DNA of 64,000 nt from Bacteroides propionicifaciens DSM 19291 = JCM 14649. GTDB taxonomy: Bacteria > Bacteroidota > Bacteroidia > Bacteroidales > Bacteroidaceae. The notes below the pieces were generated by a model. It did no database searches. It saw only the letters and a program-made list of their open reading frames with translations, and was not told the origin of the DNA. The DNA lies in assembly GCF_000375405.1 (NCBI RefSeq), contig NZ_AQWS01000006.1, forward strand, positions 23,931 to 87,930, given 5' to 3'. The translations under genes were made by a program, and so were the position numbers. Shown one piece after another: positions 35,350 through 43,482 of this stretch (positions within the stretch are counted from its first letter, which is position 1; every line of letters starts with the position of its first letter).

Positions 35350-35703
35350 CTATTTCTTTATGATAAGTTCAGATTCGGGCACATCGAGCCATTCTGATAT
35401 TTGTGCATTAGTAGGATATGCTTTTTTCAAAACAATCTCGCCATCAAGGGTAGTAATTGGGAAAACATCTGCTGATTCATTCATCAAACAATCATTGATA
35501 GTTTTGTTATCTACATACACTTGTGGATTATCGCGAAGATTGAAACGCTCTACTACAACTCCTTTTTTCTTCAAGGTTTCTAATACAACTGCAATTCGCA
35601 TTAGTTCGGGGTCGATATTCACTCCACACAAACCAGTTGGGCAACATAGTGCAGGGTCATATATCTTCATTTCTTTTCTTGTGTCTAATTTTAGTCCTTC
35701 CAT
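35350..35703 (-). CDS. arsD: Arsenite metallochaperone ArsD
   Basis: 117 residues, with the diagnostic metalloid site CCPTGLCG (Cys20, Cys21, Cys26 from this start). With the internal ATG at 35670 these become Cys9, Cys10 and Cys15, close to the usual Cys12/13/18, so the shorter start is plausible. ArsD carries As(III) to ArsA and also represses weakly in some systems. It lies between the thioredoxin-like gene (4-bp gap) and arsA. Confidence 0.9.
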   Translation of the reverse strand: MEGLKLDTRKEMKIYDPALCCPTGLCGVNIDPELMRIAVVLETLKKKGVVVERFNLRDNPQVYVDNKTINDCLMNESADVFPITTLDGEIVLKKAYPTNAQISEWLDVPESELIIKK

Positions 35704-35707
35704 AATA

Positions 35708-35941
35708 TTATTCTTTTATAACTTTTATAACTTCTTCTTTAGTGGGTACATACCCTTTTATTTTGACTTCACCATCAACCACTACTGCTGGCAGTGACAT
35801 GATGTTGTATTTTACTATTTCTAGTATATCTTCCTCCTTGCTTACCTGCGCATCTATTTTCGATTCAGTTTCAACAGATTGTACAACCTCAAAAGTAGAT
35901 TTACACTTGGCACATCCAGTGCCTAATATGATTATTTCCAT
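35708..35941 (-). CDS. Small thioredoxin-fold protein (redox-active disulfide type)
   Basis: 77 residues with a CxxC at GTGCAKC near the N-terminus and the cis-Pro region MSLPAVVVDGEV, as in TM0996-type minimal thioredoxins. It sits in the ars operon next to arsG and arsD, so it probably supplies reducing equivalents for ArsC or the ArsF/ArsG pair (inference from context). Confidence 0.85.
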   Translation of the reverse strand: MEIIILGTGCAKCKSTFEVVQSVETESKIDAQVSKEEDILEIVKYNIMSLPAVVVDGEVKIKGYVPTKEEVIKVIKE

Positions 35942-35946
35942 TCTAG

Positions 35947-36645
35947 TTATATGTTTGTTATGATATAATATGCTCCAATTATTATAAATACGCTTGCGAT
36001 TATTCTTCTAAACCATACCTCAAAGCTTTTCATCTTATTGTAGAACTTTCCTACATTAGACATGCTATAAGCTAGTAGGTAGGCAATGATTATAACTGGC
36101 AGACCTGTTGCAATAGCGAATATTGGAGGTAAAAGCAAACCCGAAGCGCTTGATATAGTCATTGGTATAAGCACTCCAAAATAGAGGACTCCACTATAAG
36201 GACAGAAAGCTAAAGCAAATAATACTCCCAATAGGAAAGCATTTAGATAGCTCTTTTTCATGTTCTTTTGACTAATTTTCTGATTCAGTTTATTTAGACT
36301 AGGAATATTGATCTTTATAAAATCCAACATTAGTATGCCGATTATCACTAAACCGATACCTAAATACGATCCTCCTACATTTTGCAATAATTTTGATACT
36401 TGAAACTTACTTGCTCCAAAGTAGAATATTAAACCAAGAGAGGTATAACTAACTACACGACCCACTGTATAAAAGATACCATTTAAAAGAACTCTCTTTT
36501 TCTCTGTTATATCCTTGCTCAGATAGGCTGTTGCTGTTATATTGGTTGCCAATGGACAAGGACTCAAGGCTGTCATCAATCCAAGTAGGAATGCTGTTAG
36601 TATGGGGATGCCTGAACTATCAACTAGCTGTTGTAAAAACTCCAT
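35947..36645 (-). CDS. arsG: ArsG-type permease (CcdA/DsbD-like)
   Basis: 232 residues, about six membrane segments, with paired conserved cysteine segments SPCPLATN near the N-terminus and FCPYSGVLYFG in the middle, as in CcdA/DsbD electron carriers. This subfamily is annotated as an aromatic arsenical efflux permease ArsG, normally paired with ArsF. The arsF immediately upstream is broken, so ArsG may now act alone or with another thioredoxin. Confidence 0.82.
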   Translation of the reverse strand: MEFLQQLVDSSGIPILTAFLLGLMTALSPCPLATNITATAYLSKDITEKKRVLLNGIFYTVGRVVSYTSLGLIFYFGASKFQVSKLLQNVGGSYLGIGLVIIGILMLDFIKINIPSLNKLNQKISQKNMKKSYLNAFLLGVLFALAFCPYSGVLYFGVLIPMTISSASGLLLPPIFAIATGLPVIIIAYLLAYSMSNVGKFYNKMKSFEVWFRRIIASVFIIIGAYYIITNI

Positions 36646-36648
36646 AAT

Positions 36649-36953
36649 TTATTCAGCTAATTTGTTGACTTCCTCTTTCAACTTTGCTTCTAATACCTCT
36701 GGAGAGTTTACTGCTGTTGCAAATGCTTGCTCTGTCAAATCAATTGATTTGTCCGCCTTTGCAATGATTAAAGCATTCCATGATACTTCGTATTTCTCCA
36801 CCAAGTCTGCAAACTCTTTGTTATGGAATTATCTTCTGCATTAGTAGTTACAGCACTCTGATTTGATTCTTTTTGCTCTGTCTTTCCGTTGTTTGAGCAA
36901 GCCACTGCAAGTATAGCAATGAATAGAATAAGTAGTAGATTTCTCTTTTTCAT
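36649..36953 (-). pseudogene. arsF remnant: redox core deleted, frameshifted
   Basis: The reading frame starts as a lipoprotein (signal with lipobox LAVACS) and continues to about TNAEDN, then runs out of frame to a stop at 36768. In another frame the bases directly after give an intact-looking tail (EFADLVEKYEVSWNALII.. to EVNKLAE) with its stop at 36649-36651. The two halves fit the ends of the ArsF-type thioredoxin-like protein, but the middle with the Cys-x-x-Cys site is missing. Internal deletion with frameshift; lipidated N-terminus only. Confidence 0.75.
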
Positions 36954-36961
36954 TTGTTAAT

Positions 36962-38014
36962 TTATATAGGTTGTAATTCGTTTTTATAATATTTTCGTTT
37001 TAACCATAGAGAAATATTAACAAGTGCAATAAGTACGGGCACTTCAACAAGTGGACCAACTACACCTGCAAAAGCTTGTCCGCTATGTAAACCGAATACT
37101 CCAATAGCCACCGCTATAGCTAATTCAAAATTATTACCTGTTGCTGTAAATGAAATAGACGCATTTTGGTCATAAGACGTCCCTGCTGCCTTGCTCGCAA
37201 AGAAGCTGATGAAGAACATTAATGCAAAATAGATAACAAGTGGGATTGCAATTCTTACCACATCCATTGGTATTTGCACAATTAGTTCCCCTTTCAAGCT
37301 AAACATCAATACAATAGTCAACAACAATGCAATCAATGTTATTGGAGATATAGCAGGTATAAACTTTTCTTCATACCATTGTTTGCCTTTCGCTTTTACC
37401 AATATTGCACGGCTCAGAATACCCATCAAAAATGGAATACCTAAATATATACCAACTGTTTCAGCTATCGTGCCTATCGAAATATCTACGATTGCCCCTT
37501 CAAAGCCTAACAATGGAGGTAGTTTTGTAATGAATAACCATGCGTAGAAACTGTAGAAGAATACTTGGAAGATACTGTTCAAAGCCACAAGCCCTGCTCC
37601 ATATTCCGTATTCCCTTCTGCCAAGTCGTTCCAAACTAAAACCATTGCTATACAGCGTGCCAATCCAATTAAAATGACACCAACCATATATTCAGGATAA
37701 TCATGTAAGAATATGATTGCTAGGACAAACATCAAGATTGGTCCTACAATCCAATTTAGGATTAGGGAGGTTGTTAATATTTTCGTATTGGTAAACACCT
37801 TTGGTAGAAGTTTGTAATCAACTTTTGCCAGTGGTGGGTACATCATCAAAATGAGTCCAATTGCCAATGGAATATTTGTTGTTCCACTCGACATGGCATC
37901 TATGTAGCCACTAAAGGAGGGAATAAAGTATCCTAAACCAATACCGATAGCCATTGCTAAAAATATCCAAAGTGTTAAGTTCTTATTTAAGAACCCCATT
38001 TTTTTATTGCTCAT
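36962..38014 (-). CDS. acr3: Acr3-type arsenite efflux carrier
   Basis: 350 residues, about ten membrane segments. The Acr3 signature [16 protein letters not shown] with the essential Cys, and the C-terminal conserved [19 protein letters not shown] and [13 protein letters not shown] segments, are present. It exports As(III) using the proton gradient and can associate with ArsA. It overlaps arsC by 11 bp. Confidence 0.95.
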   Translation of the reverse strand: MSNKKMGFLNKNLTLWIFLAMAIGIGLGYFIPSFSGYIDAMSSGTTNIPLAIGLILMMYPPLAKVDYKLLPKVFTNTKILTTSLILNWIVGPILMFVLAIIFLHDYPEYMVGVILIGLARCIAMVLVWNDLAEGNTEYGAGLVALNSIFQVFFYSFYAWLFITKLPPLLGFEGAIVDISIGTIAETVGIYLGIPFLMGILSRAILVKAKGKQWYEEKFIPAISPITLIALLLTIVLMFSLKGELIVQIPMDVVRIAIPLVIYFALMFFISFFASKAAGTSYDQNASISFTATGNNFELAIAVAIGVFGLHSGQAFAGVVGPLVEVPVLIALVNISLWLKRKYYKNELQPI

Positions 38015-38432
38015 TATTTTCTTTTATTTTAATGTAGAAATTGTAAAATGCTTCTTTTATTTGCTCTCTCACTCTCACGAAGTCAGCATGGATTTCTTCA
38101 GGAGTACCTGTTTTGTCTGATGGATCATCGAAACCTATATGTAACCGATGTTTCACTTTTCCAGCAAACATAGGGCAGGTTTCTTTAGCTCCTCCGCAAA
38201 CTGTAATTACATAATCCCATTCATCGTCCAGATATTTCTCAACACTATCCGATGTGTGATGTGAAATATCAATTCCTGCTTCTTTCATTACTTCAGCAGC
38301 TTTAACATTAAGTTTCCCACTCGCTTTAGTGCCAGCTGACTCTACTGTCCATGAAGGAGCAAATGACTGTAAGAAACCATGTGCCATTTGGCTACGGCAA
38401 CTATTGCCTGTACAAAGAATTAAAACTTTCAT
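38004..38432 (-). CDS. arsC: Arsenate reductase, thioredoxin-linked LMW-phosphatase type
   Basis: Reduces arsenate to arsenite for export. 142 residues from the ATG at 38432 (a TTG six bases upstream is less likely). Catalytic Cys7 in the P-loop CTGNSCRSQ, with resolving cysteines Cys79 and Cys86 in [13 protein letters not shown], matches the S. aureus-type enzyme that is recycled by thioredoxin. A second ArsR-like operator lies between it and arsR. Confidence 0.94.
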   Translation of the reverse strand: MKVLILCTGNSCRSQMAHGFLQSFAPSWTVESAGTKASGKLNVKAAEVMKEAGIDISHHTSDSVEKYLDDEWDYVITVCGGAKETCPMFAGKVKHRLHIGFDDPSDKTGTPEEIHADFVRVREQIKEAFYNFYIKIKENNEQ

Positions 38433-38463
38433 ATTCAATATTATTATTTAGCTTGTCGATTCG

Positions 38464-38485
38464 TTATTCGTAAATCACCGAACAT
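38464..38485 (-). promoter_or_regulatory. Second ArsR operator, before arsC
   Basis: TTATTCGTAAATCACCGAAC(AT), 22 bp, matches the operator at 38838-38859 at 17 of 22 positions and lies 32 bp before arsC, inside the operon. Confidence 0.5.
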
Positions 38486-38500
38486 AGAGGGTAAATTTTT

Positions 38501-38821
38501 TTAGGAGCATTCTGCTTGTTTCTTTATTTCTTTAAAGAAACCGGCAAACAAAGTTTTTGCTAAAAGCCAATTCTCTTGGTTGATGCAATATTTAACTGTG
38601 GGTAATGTTATTGTACCTTGAATAAGCCCTGCTTCTCTTAATTCTTTTAGATGTTGAGACAAAGTGCTTTTCGCCACTGGGATGATCTCTGACATATCAC
38701 CATGATAACAACACTCTTGCGAGGCTAACATTTGCAAAATAGCAATACGCACGGGATGCGCTAATGCTTTAGCAATACGTGCAATATTCTCTTGTTCTTC
38801 AGTAAATTCCTTTTTAGACAT
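38501..38821 (-). CDS. arsR: ArsR-family metalloregulator
   Basis: 106 residues, winged helix (recognition helix near AKSTLSQHLKELREAG). A Cys37-Cys38 pair in ECCYHGD plus Cys105 near the C-terminus could form the As(III) site. Represses until arsenite binds. First gene of the operon; the promoter upstream is overlapped by a near-perfect palindrome, the likely operator. Confidence 0.93.
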   Translation of the reverse strand: MSKKEFTEEQENIARIAKALAHPVRIAILQMLASQECCYHGDMSEIIPVAKSTLSQHLKELREAGLIQGTITLPTVKYCINQENWLLAKTLFAGFFKEIKKQAECS

Positions 38822-38836
38822 AATCGTTACAACTTA

Positions 38837-38874
38837 ATTGTTCGTAAATATACGAACAATGTTTGGAGTCCAAA
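38837..38874 (-). promoter_or_regulatory. ars operon promoter with ArsR operator
   Basis: Operator palindrome TTGTTCGTA-AATA-TACGAACAA at 38838-38859 (extends one pair to 38837-38860). On the minus strand TTTG at 38874-38871, 18-bp spacer and TATATTTA at 38852-38845 form the promoter; the operator covers the -7 box. A second 13-bp palindrome TTTGGAGTCCAAA (38862-38874) covers the -33 box. Confidence 0.75.
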
Positions 38875-39333
38875 ATTATTAGGAGATACTTTTAGGGCAA
38901 GGTGCACCATTGACCAATTTCTACGCCTTTTAAAATCTTTATACTGCTGTAAATTCCATCAAAAATAAGTCCCTTGCTTAGAAATAAATCTATATCACAA
39001 CTAATAACGATATTGAAAAATTTAAGTTATAAGTGGTTCTAGTTTGGGGAAGCCGACAATCAACAGCTTGGAGTTTAAAGGCTGCATCATAGATTTTCTA
39101 AGGATTAGTGATTAATGAAGTCGAAAAAAGGTGAAAAATATAGCAATTAGGATATTTTTAATGTTTTAGTAAATATTGTAATATATGTGAGAAATTGATG
39201 CTTTTTTGTTATTAATTCACAATTAAAGATACCTTGCAAATCGTTTTCTCTATTTTTACGTAAACAGATCTTATTAGCAACGCATTTCTTTGGTGTATAT
39301 TAACTAATAAAACTCACGAAAAGTATTTAAAAG
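38875..39333. other. Intergenic region between ars operon and BCCT gene
   Basis: No supported gene. It probably holds the BCCT promoter, but no strong TAnnTTTG match was found. AT-rich. Confidence 0.3.
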
Positions 39334-41349
39334 ATGAGAGCTAAACTAAATACCCTCAAAACCAAATTTAAAAATACTACTACTCTAACTAAATCTGTAG
39401 CATTACCAGGTTTGTTAGTTATAGGTACCATTTCTTTATATTGTTTTATATTTCCGCGAGAGGCTGAAGTCCTATTAAATTCGATAAAGACTTATTTCTT
39501 TAAAAATCTGAGTTGGACATATGTACTTATAGCTACAATGTTTATTCTCTTTCTCATAGTTTTAGCATTGAGCAAACTAGGAAATATAAGATTGGGTTCA
39601 GATAATTCACGACCTAAGTATAGTTTCTTTTCGTGGATAGCGATGCTTTTTGCAGCAGGTATGGGGATTGGTCTGATGTATTTTGGTGTTGGAGAAACAA
39701 TATCACACTATGCTCAACCAGCAATTGGAGATACTGTATTGAGAGCTAAAGAAGCACAACTATACACATTCTTTCATTGGGGAGTACACGCATGGGCTAT
39801 TTATGCTACTATGGGGTTGATATTAGCTTATTTTGCATACCGATATAAATTGCCACTAGCGATTCGTAGTGGACTGTACCCCATCTTGAAAGATAATATA
39901 TATGGACCAATAGGGAATGTTATAGACACTTTTGCCCTATGTAGTACATTTTTTGGTATAGCTACCACGCTAGGTTTCGGGGTTGTACAACTCAATGCGG
40001 GGTTGAAGAGTATAGGTGTAGTCCCAGAGATTAGCTTTACATTTCAAGCAATAATAGTTGTGGTTGTAATGTCTATAGCCATTGTCTCTGCATTGACAGG
40101 AGTGGACAAAGGAGTGAAAAGATTAAGTGAGCTAAATTTATCACTAGCTATCATATTAATGCTTTTCATCTTAATAGTTGGGCCATCTATCTATATACTG
40201 AGTACCTTTAGTGAAGGGATTGGGTACTACATAAGCAATTTTACAAGTTTAACGTTCAATACTTTTGCTTACCAAACAGAGGCGCAAGAGTGGTTTTCTG
40301 GATGGACCATAATGTACTGGGCATGGTGGATATCATGGGCACCTTTTGTCGGTCTCTTTATTGCTCGCATTTCTAAAGGACGTACCATTAGAGAGTTTAT
40401 TGTAGCCGTGCTGCTTGTACCTTCACTCTTCAATTTTTTGTGGATGACCGTTTTTGGTAGTAGTGCAGTTTGGCTAGATAAATTTGTTGCAGATGGAGCT
40501 TTAAGTGGAATATCAGATAATATAGATATATTGCTGTTCAAATTCTTTGACTATTTCCCATTCACAATCTTCTTAAATGTGGTAGTTATACTGATGATTA
40601 TAGTTTTTTTCATTACTTCGGCTGACTCTGGAATTTTAGTAATGAACAGTATAGCTTCTGGAGATAAAAAACATACACCAAAATGGCAAAATGTATTTTG
40701 GGGCGTTTTGCTAATAGTGCTTTCTTTGGCTCTTCTTCGTTCTGGTGGACTAGCCTCTTTACAAACAATGACGCTAATCTCGGCACTACCGTTTGGATTG
40801 ATTATGTTGATTCTTTGTTATTGTTTATGGAAAGCCTTACAGATAGATCATCTATTCCATAATACCAAACTACCTTATGGAAGTATAGCGTGGGATGGCT
40901 CGCAGTGGAAAGATAGATTGCATAGAATCTTATCTTTTTCTGAGAAAAAGGATGTGAGACAGTTTCTTAATGAAATAGTGAAACCTGCTTTTGAAGAATT
41001 ACAGGGTGAACTGACTTTGAATAATATTGATGCTGAAATAATTGAGGGTAGAAATACAAAGCTATCAATAGAATTATTCATTAGACATGATAAGATTCGC
41101 AATTTCAGATATGGAGTACTTGCTGAATCTCAAGTGTTATCTGAATATTTGATTGAAGATGATAATACTCCAGATATTGACATCGAAAAGAGTTATATTC
41201 CAGTGACATACTATAATGATGGTCGCAAAGGGCATAGTGTGCAATATATGACCAAAGATGAGTTAATTGCTGATGTATTACGAGAATACGAGCGTTTTAT
41301 AAGTCTTATTTCAGATGACAAGAATGAATTATTGACAATAGATAAATAA
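39334..41349 (+). CDS. BCCT-family transporter (choline/betaine/carnitine type)
   Basis: 671 residues with 12 membrane segments and a C-terminal cytosolic tail of about 150 residues. BCCT landmarks: FAAGMGIGLMYFGVGE in TM3 and the TM8 Trp-rich box YWAWWISWAPFVGLFIARISKGRTIREF. BetT-like proteins with such tails import choline or compatible solutes; whether it couples to Na+ or H+ is not visible. Stand-alone gene. Confidence 0.92.
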   Translation: MRAKLNTLKTKFKNTTTLTKSVALPGLLVIGTISLYCFIFPREAEVLLNSIKTYFFKNLSWTYVLIATMFILFLIVLALSKLGNIRLGSDNSRPKYSFFSWIAMLFAAGMGIGLMYFGVGETISHYAQPAIGDTVLRAKEAQLYTFFHWGVHAWAIYATMGLILAYFAYRYKLPLAIRSGLYPILKDNIYGPIGNVIDTFALCSTFFGIATTLGFGVVQLNAGLKSIGVVPEISFTFQAIIVVVVMSIAIVSALTGVDKGVKRLSELNLSLAIILMLFILIVGPSIYILSTFSEGIGYYISNFTSLTFNTFAYQTEAQEWFSGWTIMYWAWWISWAPFVGLFIARISKGRTIREFIVAVLLVPSLFNFLWMTVFGSSAVWLDKFVADGALSGISDNIDILLFKFFDYFPFTIFLNVVVILMIIVFFITSADSGILVMNSIASGDKKHTPKWQNVFWGVLLIVLSLALLRSGGLASLQTMTLISALPFGLIMLILCYCLWKALQIDHLFHNTKLPYGSIAWDGSQWKDRLHRILSFSEKKDVRQFLNEIVKPAFEELQGELTLNNIDAEIIEGRNTKLSIELFIRHDKIRNFRYGVLAESQVLSEYLIEDDNTPDIDIEKSYIPVTYYNDGRKGHSVQYMTKDELIADVLREYERFISLISDDKNELLTIDK

Positions 41350-41493
41350 AGTAAGAAGTCTATCTTTGTGTTTCATTTAAAATAAATCTCAAATTAAAAT
41401 TATTGCTGTCCGATAAAACTCATTTAATGTAAAAAAGTATAGCTCGGCTGCTGTTAATCAGAAGTCGAGTTCCTTTTTTCAAATCCAAGCCCC

Positions 41494-41690
41494 CTAATCA
41501 AATAATAGTGGCATTGAGGGTATATTTGAAGCAGCTCTTAGACAAGCTTCCCAGTCTTTTTCGGGATGATTAAACAGTCCATAGAAATCCACGTAGTACG
41601 TAAGCGTAATTCTAACCATTGTAGCAAGTCCCGAGAAGCTCTACGAGCGAGTCAGTCTCTTTTGCATTATCATTAATAGAAGATTGGCTA
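41494..41690 (-). mobile_element. Decayed transposase C-terminus (IS4-type likely)
   Basis: In the minus strand one frame reads ...FSGLATMVRITLTYYVDFYG, then LFNHPEKDWEACLRAA and ends at a TAG (41494-41496). The preceding coding-like segment (KETDSLVELLGTCYNG) is in a different frame, and frame B has an in-frame stop. This resembles the end of IS4-group transposases common in Bacteroidales, heavily decayed. The gap 41350-41493 also holds an inverted repeat CTCGGCTGC.../..AGTCGAG near 41443-41471. Confidence 0.55.
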
Positions 41691-42286
41691 TTAATGTGAC
41701 CCATATTTGGATAGGTAATGATAGGCTGATATATAATATCGCTGATGAGAATAATGCTGGAATAAAATCAAGTCCACATATCGGATTGGACAAGTTTTAC
41801 AATACAAAAGACGTTTTGTCAATAAGTGTCGCTTCTCTTGAAGAAGCTATTGAAGAGACAGTTTATTTCTCATGTAGGCACTTACAGTTCCAAGTTAATT
41901 TCCCCGATGAGTATTTTAAGAAGTTGTTTGTTGAGGGTGATGCTAAGCTAAATATTAATATTGATGGTTTGCATAACACCTTAACTACAAGTGGTAGAAT
42001 TATTCCTAAGAAGCAAATTTATTTTGAAGGAAACAAACTTAGCCAGATGCAAAATAACTGTGCGAGGTTCAATACCTTTATACATCATCTTCCTAACCTT
42101 GAAGATGTTTCATTCACAATTAAGGTTAATGAGGTTTCTCTGTTGGATAAGAACAACTTATATGATATAAGCCATGGGTTAAACCTGCATGCTGTAAATC
42201 CTGAAACAGTGATTCAGATTAATATTTCAGAAGCCGATTTAGAGATAATTTGGAAGGTTGAAGAATCTTTCCCCTCTGTTGACTAG
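41684..42286 (+). pseudogene. Probably 5'-truncated gene of unknown function
   Basis: Roughly 200 codons of protein-like sequence with no good start. No ATG occurs near the beginning; the frame is open back into the transposase remnant, with only TTG (41684) or GTG (41696) available. The content is mixed alpha/beta and soluble, with no motif I recognise. The insertion sequence next to it probably removed the true 5' end, so function is doubtful. A strong terminator follows. Confidence 0.5.
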
Positions 42287-42311
42287 GTAAATGATTATTT
42301 GTTGATTTTAT

Positions 42312-42356
42312 AATCGGGCTCCATGCTTTAAGTAAGTTGGAGCCCGATTTGTTTTA
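42312..42356. terminator. Bidirectional terminator
   Basis: Perfect 12-bp inverted repeat AATCGGGCTCCA / TGGAGCCCGATT, 14-nt loop, T-rich 3' side, between convergent genes; it touches the stop of the minus-strand gene. Confidence 0.85.
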
Positions 42357-42842
42357 TCTGCCTTTCCACGGTTTAAATACAGAGATAATTACCAGAAAAA
42401 TTAGTGCTATCGATTGAATAGCAGCAGATATTGAGATTAAAGGGAAATAGTGAGAAATACTAGCATTGTTTATTGCAATATCTCGTTGGTTAGTTGTAAT
42501 TTCTAAGCATAATTCTAACCAAGGGTTAAGTACAAATGTTCCTATGATGATAATTAGAATTGAAACTATCCATTTTACTATAATCCAGCGGTGTTTAAAG
42601 AATCCCCAGTTAGTAAATTGACCATAAACAATACCCGTAATGATCGTAAGCATGGCTCCAGGTATAACTAAAAAATCGTCAACTATGCGCATTGTAAGTA
42701 AGGCATTGTGAAGTTCATCCCCAGATTTAGGATTCGTAAAGTATACAATCCCCATTACTACAACACCCATAACCCACATCATTACAAATAACAGGTGAAA
42801 TGACTTTAGTGTTTTAATTCCTTTTGGTTTTAGTTTTTTCAT
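42354..42842 (-). CDS. DUF2269-like integral membrane protein
   Basis: 162 residues, four membrane segments: LLFVMMWVMGVVVMGIVYF, LVIPGAMLTIITGIVYG, IVKWIVSILIIIIGTFVL and the C-terminal LIFLVIISVF. It fits the DUF2269 group. Starts 3 bp after the marR-type gene and is cotranscribed with it, so it is probably the regulated target; function unknown. Confidence 0.7.
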   Translation of the reverse strand: MKKLKPKGIKTLKSFHLLFVMMWVMGVVVMGIVYFTNPKSGDELHNALLTMRIVDDFLVIPGAMLTIITGIVYGQFTNWGFFKHRWIIVKWIVSILIIIIGTFVLNPWLELCLEITTNQRDIAINNASISHYFPLISISAAIQSIALIFLVIISVFKPWKGR

Positions 42843-42845
42843 AAT

Positions 42846-43268
42846 TTATGCATTAGTATTATCGTATATTTTATTTAGTATTGCTTTAAAGTTTTCGAAC
42901 TCTTCATCGGAGATGTTCTTTAGTGCACTATTAGTAGCTACTTCGGCTAGATTTAAGATTTTAGATTTCATTTGTTTGCCTTCCTGAGTCACATAAATAT
43001 GATTCTTCTGAGATCTTATCTGTTCCCTAATAACTAACCCTTTCTGTTCAAGTTGGTCTATAGTCCGTTTTATAGCAGCAGCATCTTTAAATAGTAAGCT
43101 TGCTATTTGTTGTTGACTGATACCGTCCTCATAAAAAAGACAACGAAGCACTATAAACTGAGAGTGTGGTAGGTCTATTTTGTTTTCCTTGAGCTTGTTT
43201 GTCATTGATTTGGCCAATGATGTTGAAGCTCTGTTAAGCAATAGTCCTAGTGAGAGAAATTCCTTCAT
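42846..43268 (-). CDS. MarR-family transcriptional regulator
   Basis: 140 residues, winged helix-turn-helix with recognition region GISQQQIASLLFKDAAAIKRTIDQLEQKGLV and a beta wing RSQKNHIYVTQEG. It likely represses its own two-gene operon through the palindrome overlapping its promoter. The ligand is unknown. Confidence 0.88.
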   Translation of the reverse strand: MKEFLSLGLLLNRASTSLAKSMTNKLKENKIDLPHSQFIVLRCLFYEDGISQQQIASLLFKDAAAIKRTIDQLEQKGLVIREQIRSQKNHIYVTQEGKQMKSKILNLAEVATNSALKNISDEEFENFKAILNKIYDNTNA

Positions 43269-43286
43269 AATCTATATGTTTTGAGG

Positions 43287-43323
43287 CAAAGATATAAATA
43301 GTATTGACTAGTCAACGCTATTT
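43287..43323 (-). promoter_or_regulatory. marR-operon promoter with palindromic operator
   Basis: On the minus strand TATCTTTG (43294-43287) is a perfect -7 element, and TTGA 17 bp upstream lies inside a 28-bp imperfect palindrome (43296-43323) with core TTGACTAGTCAA. The operator covers the -33 region, as expected for autorepression. Confidence 0.65.
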
Positions 43324-43435
43324 GGTAGAAATTAACTTGATCTGTGCTACAACGTGAGGTACATTTATAAGTACTTGTGGTAAGGTAGGTACTAATTTTC
43401 CCCACTCGTAATAGGCAGTATTGCATAATAATTTG

Positions 43436-43443
43436 TATTTTTG
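43436..43443 (+). promoter_or_regulatory. -7 element of the proS promoter
   Basis: TATTTTTG fits TAnnTTTG, 40 bp before the proS ATG. No clear -33. Confidence 0.4.
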
Positions 43444-43482
43444 CAGTTCAATAAATTAATATTCTTAAATTATAAAATAATA

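Noticed and set aside
38886..39019. 44-codon minus-strand frame after the ars promoter
   Set aside because: Reads smoothly but has no start or recognisable homologue; too short to support.
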